A stretch of DNA of 64,000 nt from Paenibacillus cookii (lineage in GTDB: Bacteria > Bacillota > Bacilli > Paenibacillales > Paenibacillaceae): assembly GCF_018333375.1 (NCBI RefSeq), contig NZ_BORW01000004.1, positions 178,177-242,176 on the forward strand, in the 5' to 3' direction. The position numbers and the translations under genes are program-made. This document shows, piece after piece, positions 44,543 to 52,446 of the stretch (positions are counted from its first letter, which is position 1; every line of letters begins with the position of its first letter). The notes under the pieces are model-generated. The model was not told the origin of the DNA. It searched no databases and saw only the letters and a program-made list of their open reading frames with translations.

Positions 44543-45175
44543 ATGACAGGACCGAACCCCAGCGAAAAATACCCGATTCCCGGATACCGCAATGTGCAGT
44601 TTATTAAAAATACGATTACGAAGCCCAACATCATCGCAGGTGATTATTCTTATTACGATTCGGCGAACGGCGAGTCCTTTGAGGACCAAGTCCTGTACCA
44701 TTACGAAGTGATCGGGACCAAGCTGATCATCGGCAAGTTTTGCTCCATTGCCCCGGAAACGCGGTTTATGATGGATGGCGGCAATCACAGGATGGATGGT
44801 TCGACCTATCCGTTTAACCTCTTTGGCCACGGATGGGAGCAATACGCGCCGACGTTGGAGCAGCTGCGGATCAAAGGCGATACGATCGTCGGCAACGATG
44901 TATGGATCGGCAGGCGGGCAACGATTATGCCGGGCGTGCGGATCGGCGACGGGGCGGTCATCGGCGCGGAAGCCGTCGTCACGAACGATGTTGCGCCGTA
45001 CACGATCGTAGGTGGGAATCCGGCTAAGGAAATACGGAAGCGCTTTTCGCCGGAGATCATAGAAGAGCTGCTTGACCTGAGATGGTGGGACTTGGAGATC
45101 GCCGTCATCCAAAAGTTCATGGGTGCGATCGTCAGCGGAGATATAGAGACGATGCGTACCATGAAGCAGCAATGA
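44543..45175 (+). CDS. vat: Streptogramin A O-acetyltransferase (Vat family)
   Basis: Acetylates group A streptogramins, abolishing ribosome binding. The 210-residue protein matches the xenobiotic acetyltransferase fold: N-terminal PNPSEKYPIPGYRNVQFIK, YSYYDSANGESFEDQVLYHY, FCSIAPE, catalytic His82 in GGNHRMDGSTYPFNLFG, and left-handed beta-helix hexapeptides (IVGNDVWIGRRATIMPGVRI). His82 has the same number as in VatD. RBS GGAGGATGAT. It follows an attenuator leader and precedes vgb by 24 nt. Cave and soil Paenibacillus are known to carry chromosomal Vat (VatI) genes. Confidence 0.92.
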   Translation: MTGPNPSEKYPIPGYRNVQFIKNTITKPNIIAGDYSYYDSANGESFEDQVLYHYEVIGTKLIIGKFCSIAPETRFMMDGGNHRMDGSTYPFNLFGHGWEQYAPTLEQLRIKGDTIVGNDVWIGRRATIMPGVRIGDGAVIGAEAVVTNDVAPYTIVGGNPAKEIRKRFSPEIIEELLDLRWWDLEIAVIQKFMGAIVSGDIETMRTMKQQ

Positions 45176-45199
45176 TGAACTTTTAAGGAGGGTAAACCT

Positions 45200-46090
45200 A
45201 TGAAAACGACTTTCGTTGAATATGCGGTTTCGAAACCCGAATCGGGCCCGTACGGCATCGCCTGCGGCAAAGACGGTGCCTTATGGTTCACGGAGCAAAA
45301 AGGAAACCGGATCGGGCGAATCACCGACGGCGGCGAGATGTCATCGTTTGAAGTCCCGACCCCGCAAGCGGGCGTGATGTCGATCATTTCGAATGTTCGG
45401 GGGGACATATGGTTCACCGAATATCATGCGAATCGCATCGGGAAATTGCAGGCGAACGGTTCCTTGAAGGAATACACGCTTCCAGGCGCCAACGCGGCGC
45501 CTTTCGGAATTGCGGAAGGACCGGACGGAGCCGTATGGTTCACGGAGATGAATGCAGGCAAAATCGGCAAAATCACTTCGTCGGGGGAGATCACGGAATA
45601 CGAACTGCCCGATGCCAAAGCATATCCTTCCTTTATCACCCAAGGGCCGGACGGAGCGCTTTGGTTCTCGGAAAACCAGGGAAATAAAATCGGCAGGATC
45701 ACCACGGCAGGCGAAATCACCGAATATGACATTCCGACGCCACAATCCGGACCGGTTGGAATTGCATGCGGACCCGACGGAGCGATCTGGTTCGTGGAGA
45801 TTATGGGAAATAAAATCGGGAAAATGACCCCCGGCGGCGCGATCGCGGAATATGACATCCCGACGCCGAATGCGCGCCCGCACGCCATCGTGCCGGGAAT
45901 CCGGGGAGATTTGTGGTTTACCGAGTGGGCGAGCAATCAAATCGGCAGGATCACGATCGATGGGAAAATCACGGAATATGCGATCCCAACCGCGAAAGCG
46001 GAACCGCATGGCATTGCGGTATCCGCCGGCGGGGACGTCTGGTTTGCTGAGGAATGCGACCGGATCGGGCGACTGATGGTTTCCGAATGA
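45200..46090 (+). CDS. vgb: Virginiamycin B lyase (streptogramin B lyase)
   Basis: Opens the ester bond of cyclic group B streptogramins by elimination. The 296-residue protein is a seven-bladed propeller with repeated WFTE/IGRIT/ITEYxIPT units. The residues I recall as catalytic or Mg-binding in Vgb are at the same numbers: His228 (RPHAI), Glu268 and His270 (AEPHG) and Glu284 (WFAEE). RBS AAGGAGGGT. With vat it confers resistance to both streptogramin components, as in staphylococcal vat-vgb plasmids and Paenibacillus VgbC. Confidence 0.92.
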   Translation: MKTTFVEYAVSKPESGPYGIACGKDGALWFTEQKGNRIGRITDGGEMSSFEVPTPQAGVMSIISNVRGDIWFTEYHANRIGKLQANGSLKEYTLPGANAAPFGIAEGPDGAVWFTEMNAGKIGKITSSGEITEYELPDAKAYPSFITQGPDGALWFSENQGNKIGRITTAGEITEYDIPTPQSGPVGIACGPDGAIWFVEIMGNKIGKMTPGGAIAEYDIPTPNARPHAIVPGIRGDLWFTEWASNQIGRITIDGKITEYAIPTAKAEPHGIAVSAGGDVWFAEECDRIGRLMVSE

Positions 46091-46114
46091 TCCGGGAAAT
46101 ACATCGGACTTACG

Positions 46115-46152
46115 GCAAGGCAGCCGGGACATTCCCGGCTGCCTTTGAATTT
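46115..46152. repeat. Hairpin repeat copy 1 / terminator after vgb
   Basis: GCAAGGCAGCCGGGA (46115-46129) pairs with TTCCCGGCTGCCTT. The 38-bp unit matches 34 of 38 positions of 51283-51320. It can end vgb and the converging AraC gene, although the T-run is weak. Confidence 0.7.
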
Positions 46153-46154
46153 CT

Positions 46155-46976
46155 TTAGTATGAACGGTCTGCAATATGCTGGACATATTTCTTTGGTGTG
46201 AGAAGGCTGAAATTCTTGAAATCTTTTATAAAGTGATTTTGGTCAAAGTAGCCCAATTCATAGATATGATCCAGCGTTTGACCATACTGGTTATTCTCCA
46301 GCAATTGAATCACATGCTGAAACCGGATGATGCGGCTGAACAGCTTGGGCGGGAGTCCAACATGCTTTTCGAATGCCTTCAATATGTACCGGGTTGAATA
46401 GCCTGTCTCGCGGGATAATTCATTGACGTTCAGTGTTCCGTGGCAGGAGATGATTTTTTCAGTCAAATAGTTGATCAGCGGATTAATCTGCAACGCCTCA
46501 TTGAAGTGATTTAAATAGTAACGCTCGAACGCGCGGACCCGATCCTCCAGGCTGGCTTGCTCCGCTATGCTCCTCAGCAGCTCCTCGGCGTGGGGCATCA
46601 CATCCTGAACGGGGACTTCCGACTCGCTAAACATGTCTATGGGGTATTTGAAGAAAAATTCCGCATAACCGGGAAGAAAGCAAACAACGAAATAATCGCA
46701 ATCCGAACGCGCAAAAATCCCTTCTCTGCTCTTGAACAAACTTCCGCATATGTTGGCGGACGGATGCTCCTTATGACAACAAATGACGAGGTGCAGACAG
46801 CCGTCGGGAATAACCCAAAACCGGTTCATGTTCCCCACATTATATTCGGAGAATTTAATTCCTCCGTTAAATATGGCGGGAGATTCTGCATTAAATTCCC
46901 GAAATGTATTCAAAGCTTTCTCGAAGCTGGGCTGGATTGGACAATATAAATTTGAAAACTTCCTGGCCGATTTCAT
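46155..46976 (-). CDS. AraC-family transcriptional regulator
   Basis: A 273-residue regulator with an unassigned N-terminal domain (DUF6597-like: NMNRFWVIPDGCLHLVICC) and C-terminal AraC double helix-turn-helix (about 170-270: LNVNELSRETGYSTRYILKAFEKHVGLPP and ELGYFDQNHFIKDFKNF). ATG 46976 follows AAAGGGGCG; upstream in-frame codons lack a site. It faces vgb at the 3' end and the GNAT/GST operon across 250 bp, so either could be a target. Confidence 0.85.
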   Translation of the reverse strand: MKSARKFSNLYCPIQPSFEKALNTFREFNAESPAIFNGGIKFSEYNVGNMNRFWVIPDGCLHLVICCHKEHPSANICGSLFKSREGIFARSDCDYFVVCFLPGYAEFFFKYPIDMFSESEVPVQDVMPHAEELLRSIAEQASLEDRVRAFERYYLNHFNEALQINPLINYLTEKIISCHGTLNVNELSRETGYSTRYILKAFEKHVGLPPKLFSRIIRFQHVIQLLENNQYGQTLDHIYELGYFDQNHFIKDFKNFSLLTPKKYVQHIADRSY

Positions 46977-47227
46977 GCAGGCTCGCCCCTTTCGTTTCAA
47001 TTGCCGCCATGGTCAATTTTTTGTGTCATTATTCCGACAAAATACATAGGAAAAATGCAATTAATAATTTAATATACAACCGATTAAATCTCTTTTTTTG
47101 CCTGATGTCAATGCAATGAAGCATTTTATCGGGTTCTGATTTTTACTATATTTTTCCTTGTCATTGTCTTATTCTTAAAAACATCTAAACACATTTGATT
47201 ACTAGGAATATAGGCGAGGGGGATGAC

Positions 47228-47305
47228 ATGACAGAAACTATGGGCGGGAAGGCCTGGATAAAGCTCTTGATCGCTTATCCGGAGCATGGCGAAGGAAGGG
47301 TATAA
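47228..47305 (+). CDS. Possible 25-residue leader peptide before the GNAT gene
   Basis: A short frame starting MTETMGGKAWIKL and ending HGEGRV, with a strong RBS (GAGGGGGATGAC). It stops 3 nt before the GNAT start, whose own RBS (GAAGGAAGGG) lies inside it, so the two would be coupled. No homology is apparent. The 46977-47227 stretch upstream is AT-rich with no gene. Confidence 0.35.
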   Translation: MTETMGGKAWIKLLIAYPEHGEGRV

Positions 47306-47308
47306 CAA

Positions 47309-47731
47309 ATGGAACTAAGCATTCATAACAACTGTCAAGGCCGGGATTGGGGGCGAGTGGCCCAAATCATGAGCCACTTCGGATTGTCGGGTGCTCCGCC
47401 GGAGGATCATAAGCGGGCGTTCGAGAACAGTTATGCCGTTACTTTCCTCTATGACGGCGAGATACTGATCGGGTTTGGTCGAGCGATCTCCGACGGAGTA
47501 GGCCAAGCGGCGATTTACAATATCGCCGTGGCTCCTGAGTACCATGGCCAGGGTCTCGGAAGGCTCATTATCGAAGACCTGTTGAAGCATGTAAGCCACT
47601 GCAACGTGGTTTTATACACGCATCCCGACAAGGTGGAGTTCTACAAGCATCTTGGCTTTCGAAGAATGAAGACCGGTATGGCCTTGTACCGGGACCCAGA
47701 CATGCTGCAGGAAATGGGATTCATTGAGTAA
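47309..47731 (+). CDS. GNAT-family acetyltransferase
   Basis: A 140-residue N-acetyltransferase with acetyl-CoA motif VAPEYHGQGLGRLIIEDLL and C-terminal VEFYKHLGFRRM. It resembles small GNATs acting on amino groups of small molecules. It lies 77 nt upstream of the GST gene in the same direction and may be part of its operon. In ABC-importer operons for S-modified cysteines, GNAT enzymes often acetylate the imported compound, which fits here but is inference. Confidence 0.8.
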   Translation: MELSIHNNCQGRDWGRVAQIMSHFGLSGAPPEDHKRAFENSYAVTFLYDGEILIGFGRAISDGVGQAAIYNIAVAPEYHGQGLGRLIIEDLLKHVSHCNVVLYTHPDKVEFYKHLGFRRMKTGMALYRDPDMLQEMGFIE

Positions 47732-47808
47732 TTCCGTTTTTCATAAGCGTGTGAGGCTGTGAACAAGTTTGGATTGGGAATATGTTAAAAATTTAGGAGG
47801 TATGGTCC

Positions 47809-48834
47809 ATGTCCACAAAAGCGAATGTTCGGGTACGGCCGAAAGAAATCGAGCATGAGATTGATGAGAAAGGCTTTTTTGTCCGGCAGAATAATTATTT
47901 TGCAACTCCTTTCGGCGATGGAGAGGGCAAGCTGCCGGTCGAGGCGGGCCGCTACCGCCTGATCTGGGCCAAAGGCTGCCACTGGTCCAACCGTGCTTCG
48001 ATCGTCCGGGAATTGCTGGGACTGGAAGAGGCGATCAGCATCAATCTGGTTGGGCACGGCAGGCATGAACAGGATTTGGGATGGGAATTCATCTATGATG
48101 AGAACAATGTGGACCCGGTACTGGGCGTGCAATTTCTAAGTGAACTGTATGCCAATGCCGATCCGGATTATCCGGGCAGAGCGACGGTGCCGGCTATCGT
48201 TGACGTGACGACCAAAAAAGTGGTCAATAACGATTATGTATGGCTGACCAACTATCTGGAGAATGAATTCGCAGCGTTTCATAAACCAGGAGCGCCGGAG
48301 CTGTACCCGGAGCATTTAAGGGAAGAGATCGATAAATATAACGATTACCTGTTCGATAACGTCAACAATGGTGTCTACAAAGCAATGTTTGCCCAGTCTA
48401 TCGAAGCGTATAACGATGCCTTTGAGCACCTGTACGCCGCGTTCGACGCCATTGAGGAACGGCTGGAGACGAAGCGTTTTCTGTTCGGCGATTATGTCAC
48501 CGATTCTGACGTCAGGCTGTTTGTGACTCTTGCGCGGTTTGACACTTACTATTTCAAGAATCTCGGTCCGATCCGCAACCGTATTGTCGATTTCAAGAAT
48601 ATTTGGGGATATGCTCGTGACCTGTATGAGATTCCGGCGTTTAAGAACAACACTTATTTAAGGGATCTGGCGAAAAGCGACAAGAAAAAAACCGGCATTT
48701 TTCTCGATTATAACACCCGTTTCTGGGATCAGATCGATTTCGAGAAGTTATGGTCCCAGCCTCATGGCAGGCAAGAAAAGAGCTCGGACCCGACTCAAAA
48801 ATTTTTGACGAAAGCAAGGGGGATATCTAGTTGA
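47809..48834 (+). CDS. Xi-class glutathione S-transferase-like protein (glutathionyl-hydroquinone reductase family)
   Basis: A 341-residue protein of the YqjG/ECM4 group: thioredoxin-fold domain with Cys57 in WAKGCHWSNRASIV (family usually CPWAHR), the VPAIVDVTTKKVVNND block, and an all-helical C-terminal domain (about 170-310) with LFGDYVTDSDVRLFVTLARFD. Most Bacillota do not make glutathione, so the true thiol may be bacillithiol or a cysteine conjugate. RBS TTTAGGAGGT. Its stop overlaps the next gene's TTG start. Confidence 0.85.
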   Translation: MSTKANVRVRPKEIEHEIDEKGFFVRQNNYFATPFGDGEGKLPVEAGRYRLIWAKGCHWSNRASIVRELLGLEEAISINLVGHGRHEQDLGWEFIYDENNVDPVLGVQFLSELYANADPDYPGRATVPAIVDVTTKKVVNNDYVWLTNYLENEFAAFHKPGAPELYPEHLREEIDKYNDYLFDNVNNGVYKAMFAQSIEAYNDAFEHLYAAFDAIEERLETKRFLFGDYVTDSDVRLFVTLARFDTYYFKNLGPIRNRIVDFKNIWGYARDLYEIPAFKNNTYLRDLAKSDKKKTGIFLDYNTRFWDQIDFEKLWSQPHGRQEKSSDPTQKFLTKARGISS

Positions 48835-49694
48835 AGAGCATATGGAGAACACTTGGACTCAGCTTGTCGGCCATGACGATGCTGGTGGGGCTTGCAGCCT
48901 GCGGGAACAGTGATTCCAGCGGGGAGGCGGTAGCGGAGGGAAGCGCCGCAACTGGCGGGAAGACAAAAATCGTAATCGCGACGGGCGGAGCGCCCAAGCC
49001 TTTCTCTTACGTCAATGACAATAATGAACTCGATGGTTACGATATTCAGGTGGTGAAGGCAATTTTCGAAGGTCTGCCCCAATATGAGGCGAGTATCGAG
49101 AAAACGGAATTTTCTTCGATATTTGCGGGACTGGATTCCGACCGTTATCAAATCGGAGCCAACAATTTTGCCAGCAATGAGGAGAGACGGGAAAAATACA
49201 ATTTTTCCAATCCGATCTTCAAAAATAAGTTTGTGATCGCGGTGGCGGCGGACCGGAACGATATCAAGTCCTTCGCCGATCTGGAGGGGAAAACGACGGA
49301 GGTAAGCCCTGGCGTCAACTATACGGTGGCCTTGGAGAATTACAACAAAAAGGCGGCAAAAACTCCAGTGAATTTGAAGTATTCCGAGGCGGAGATGGCG
49401 GTCATTTTGCAGAACGTGGAGAGCGGTGTGTCGGATTTCAACTTGATTGACTCCGCCATGCTTCAAATGTACATCGATGAATATGGGCTGAAGCTGAAGT
49501 CCATTCCGCTGTCCCAAGAGGATTCCGACCGGATTGGCGTGCCGTACAGCTATCTGATCTTGAGCAAAGGCAAGCAGAGTGAACAGCTGACCAAAGACGT
49601 GAATCAGCGGATCAAGGCTTTAATCGAGGACGGCACGATTTCCAAGTTAAGCAATAAATATTTGAAGGGCGATTTCGCCCCGGAAACTCAGTAA
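48831..49694 (+). CDS. Amino-acid ABC transporter substrate-binding lipoprotein
   Basis: A 287-residue family 3 binding protein, probably for cystine or an S-substituted cysteine given its operon. Lipobox LVGLAAC near residue 21, then KPFSYVNDNNELDGYDIQVVKA and RYQIGANNFASNEERREKYNFS. TTG start overlaps the GST stop; AAGGGGGAT lies 7 nt upstream. The tight coupling to a GST-like gene suggests a thiol compound as substrate. Confidence 0.88.
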   Translation: MKSIWRTLGLSLSAMTMLVGLAACGNSDSSGEAVAEGSAATGGKTKIVIATGGAPKPFSYVNDNNELDGYDIQVVKAIFEGLPQYEASIEKTEFSSIFAGLDSDRYQIGANNFASNEERREKYNFSNPIFKNKFVIAVAADRNDIKSFADLEGKTTEVSPGVNYTVALENYNKKAAKTPVNLKYSEAEMAVILQNVESGVSDFNLIDSAMLQMYIDEYGLKLKSIPLSQEDSDRIGVPYSYLILSKGKQSEQLTKDVNQRIKALIEDGTISKLSNKYLKGDFAPETQ

Positions 49695-49706
49695 AGGGCG
49701 CTCTTT

Positions 49707-50447
49707 ATGCCTAATCTATTTGATGTCGGGCTTGTCTTTACCCTGATTCCCCAACTGTTAAAGTATCTACCCGTAACTTTGGAATTGACGGCGATTTCCA
49801 TGCTGGCCGGGCTCCTGCTTGGGCTTCTGCTGGCGATTATCCGGATGAAAAGGATCCCCGTGCTGGTTCAGCTCAGCACAGTGTTCATCTCCTTTACCCG
49901 GGGGACACCTATTCTCGTTCAGCTTTATATGTCTTACGCCGGAATACCGCTGCTGCTGAAATACTATAACTACTACCATGATACCGGCTACAACGTGAAC
50001 TCCATCCCTTCGATATTCTACGTGCTGCTGGCCTTGTCGTTGAACGAAGCGGCTTATAGCTCCGAAGTGATCCGGGCCGCCCTGCAATCCGTCGACAAGG
50101 GCCAGATCGAAGCGGCGCAGTCATTGGGAATGACCTACGGTCAAGTATTACGACGTATCATTCTTCCGGAAGCGTTCGTCGTGGCGCTGCCGACCTTAGG
50201 CAACGCATTGATCGGACTGATGAAGGGCACATCGCTGGCGTTTGTGTGCTCGGTCGTGGAGATGACGGCGCAATCCAGGATCCTGGCCGGGAACAATCTT
50301 CGTTTCTTTGAATCCTATTGCTCGCTTGCTTTGATCTACTGGGGATTGACCATCCTGATCGAGCGTGTGATTGCTTATTTGGAGAAGCGGCTGGACATTG
50401 ATTTCAGAAGTATGAGAAAAAGAAAGGGTGATGTGATCTTTGATTGA
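49707..50447 (+). CDS. Amino-acid ABC transporter permease
   Basis: A 246-residue permease with about five hydrophobic segments, FTRGTPILVQLYMSYAGIP and the EAA loop EAAQSLGMTYGQVLRRIILPEA. The 8-nt overlap with the ATPase gene indicates coupling. It resembles TcyB/TcyL-type cystine permeases. Confidence 0.88.
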   Translation: MPNLFDVGLVFTLIPQLLKYLPVTLELTAISMLAGLLLGLLLAIIRMKRIPVLVQLSTVFISFTRGTPILVQLYMSYAGIPLLLKYYNYYHDTGYNVNSIPSIFYVLLALSLNEAAYSSEVIRAALQSVDKGQIEAAQSLGMTYGQVLRRIILPEAFVVALPTLGNALIGLMKGTSLAFVCSVVEMTAQSRILAGNNLRFFESYCSLALIYWGLTILIERVIAYLEKRLDIDFRSMRKRKGDVIFD

Positions 50448-51198
50448 GATTCGCGGTTTAACGAAATCATTCCAGGGTCACACCGTCCTGAACGGAATCG
50501 ACTTAACGATTCAACAAGGCGATGTGGTGGCCGTTATCGGCTCTTCGGGCGCCGGCAAATCCACCTTGCTGCGATCGATCAATCTGCTCGAGCCAGCGGA
50601 TGCCGGAACGATTGCCATGGACGAGCTTATGGTCGATATCTCCAAGAGATCCAGATCGGAGACGCTGGAGCTCCGCAAAAGCACGGCCATGGTTTTTCAG
50701 CAGTTCAATCTGTTTCGGCAAAAGACAGCTCTGGAGAATGTGATGGAGGGTTTAGTGGTCGTCAAAAAAATGCCGAAGGATGAAGCGCGAAAAATCGCCG
50801 CATGGCAGCTCTCAAGAGTGGGCTTATCCGATCGGGTCCATCATTACCCTAAGCAGTTGTCCGGCGGACAGCAGCAGCGTGTGGCTATTGCCCGCGCTCT
50901 GGCGATGGAGCCGAAGCTTCTGCTGTTTGATGAACCGACGTCGGCGCTTGATCCCGAACTGGCCGGTGAAGTGCTGGATACAATCAGGCAAACGGCCGTG
51001 GAAGGAAACACCATGCTGCTGGTGTCTCATGAAATGGATTTTGTCCGCAAGGTCGCCACCAGAGTGCTGTTTCTTGATAAGGGTATCATCGTGGAGGACG
51101 GTACGCCCCAAGAAGTATTTGCGCACCCGAAATCCGACCGGACCAAGCAGTTCCTTGCTAATTATTACCGGGACCGTGAGCCGGATTTCTCCATATGA
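50440..51198 (+). CDS. Amino-acid ABC transporter ATP-binding protein
   Basis: A 252-residue ABC ATPase with Walker A GSSGAGKST, Q-loop [12 protein letters not shown], signature LSGGQQQRVAIARAL, Walker [15 protein letters not shown] and switch His in LVSHEMDFV. TTG start within the permease end, after AAAGGGTGAT. It completes the GST-linked importer. Confidence 0.92.
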   Translation: MIEIRGLTKSFQGHTVLNGIDLTIQQGDVVAVIGSSGAGKSTLLRSINLLEPADAGTIAMDELMVDISKRSRSETLELRKSTAMVFQQFNLFRQKTALENVMEGLVVVKKMPKDEARKIAAWQLSRVGLSDRVHHYPKQLSGGQQQRVAIARALAMEPKLLLFDEPTSALDPELAGEVLDTIRQTAVEGNTMLLVSHEMDFVRKVATRVLFLDKGIIVEDGTPQEVFAHPKSDRTKQFLANYYRDREPDFSI

Positions 51199-51282
51199 AA
51201 ATTTATGATTGGGCGTTGCCCGCCATAACAACACTATTTCCCGCTTCCAGTTGAGAGATGACTCAAGGACGAAGCGGGCACA

Positions 51283-51320
51283 GCAAGGCAGCCGGGAATT
51301 TCCCGGCTGCCTGCGAATTT
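51283..51320. repeat. Hairpin repeat copy 2 after the second ABC operon
   Basis: GCAAGGCAGCCGGGA (51283-51297) pairs with TTCCCGGCTGCC; 34 of 38 positions match the copy at 46115-46152. It has no T-run, so termination may be weak. The remainder of 51199-51462 contains no supported gene. Confidence 0.65.
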
Positions 51321-51462
51321 GATGAAAGGCATTCCAAAGGGGATGCTTTTTGGGATTTAATTAAGCACAAGCAAACGGATGTGCAGTGCGGATGTCAAAG
51401 GGAGTGCGCTCCCCTTGAACGGCAGCATGTGCAAGGGGACAGGGGTCCATGGGACACGAAAA

Positions 51463-52341
51463 CTATGGTAAAAACTCAATAAAGCTTTTCGAAGCTGCCG
51501 ATTGCGGGACGCCCTTTAAAGTTGCAATCCCGACGCGTCGTTCCGGGATCGGCGGATCCAGCGGAATTTCGATCAGTTTGCCCGTTGCCAGTTCATTCAT
51601 AACGAAATTGCGGGCGATAAACGTCAAACCGAAGCCGCTTCGAGCAAACTCGACCAATAAATCAAGGCTTCCCAATTCAAATTCGGGCCTCAACTCGACG
51701 CCGTTGGATTTTGCGTACTCGTCAAGATAATGCCGCGTGCTTCCTCCGGGCTCCAGCAGCAGCAATGGAAATTGGCCGATGGAAGCCAGGGGAAACGGAG
51801 CCTGCGTTAGGGAAACGTATTGCGGATGGCCCACCAAACAATCCTGCAGCACCAAACTTTGGCGGAAATCGACTTTGGGGTCCGACACGGGGAGATTGAC
51901 GATCCCGAAGTCGATTTTTCCTTCTTTTAAAAGCGCCAAGGTTTCCGGCGTCGTACGATTCGTAACATGCACGCGAATTTCCGGGTACTTCGCATGAAAC
52001 TGCTCGAGGTAAGGCAGCAGGTAATGCTTGCATAACGTATCGCTGGCGCCGATATGGATTTCTCCATGCAATAAATTTTGCATTTCCGCAATTTTTTTCT
52101 TGCCGACTTCAAGCAGGTGAATGGCTTGTTCAACGTATTGAAACAAAACCTCGCCTTCGGCCGTGAGAACGACTCCTTTGGACGTGCGAAAAAACAAAGG
52201 CCCTCCGAGGCTGCCCTCCAGCTGCTTCAACGTATGGCTGACCGCGGGCTGCGAAATATGCAGCTCTTCCGCCGCTTTCGTGAAGCTCCCCAGCTTGGCC
52301 GTCCAGTAAAAAACGCGATACCACTCCATGTTGATGTCCAT
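51463..52341 (-). CDS. LysR-family transcriptional regulator
   Basis: A 292-residue regulator with N-terminal winged helix (MEWYRVFYWTAKLGSFTKAA, LHISQPAVSHTLKQLE) and a C-terminal periplasmic-binding-like effector domain (about 90-290). It is divergent from a purA-like gene with only 105 bp between, the classic LysR arrangement, so it probably controls that gene. Effector unknown. Confidence 0.9.
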   Translation of the reverse strand: MDINMEWYRVFYWTAKLGSFTKAAEELHISQPAVSHTLKQLEGSLGGPLFFRTSKGVVLTAEGEVLFQYVEQAIHLLEVGKKKIAEMQNLLHGEIHIGASDTLCKHYLLPYLEQFHAKYPEIRVHVTNRTTPETLALLKEGKIDFGIVNLPVSDPKVDFRQSLVLQDCLVGHPQYVSLTQAPFPLASIGQFPLLLLEPGGSTRHYLDEYAKSNGVELRPEFELGSLDLLVEFARSGFGLTFIARNFVMNELATGKLIEIPLDPPIPERRVGIATLKGVPQSAASKSFIEFLP

Positions 52342-52382
52342 TGCTATTACTCCTGTTTATGTCTTGGATTATTAATATCAAT

Positions 52383-52411
52383 TTCACTTATATATTTATC
52401 GAAATTATACT
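52383..52411 (+). promoter_or_regulatory. Candidate promoter of the purA-like gene
   Basis: TTCACT (52383-52388), 17 bp, TATACT (52406-52411). The start of transcription near 52418 would exclude the ATGs at 52417 and 52423 as translation starts. Confidence 0.5.
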
Positions 52412-52446
52412 AATCAATGTACATGAACACAAGCGATGGGGAGGAA

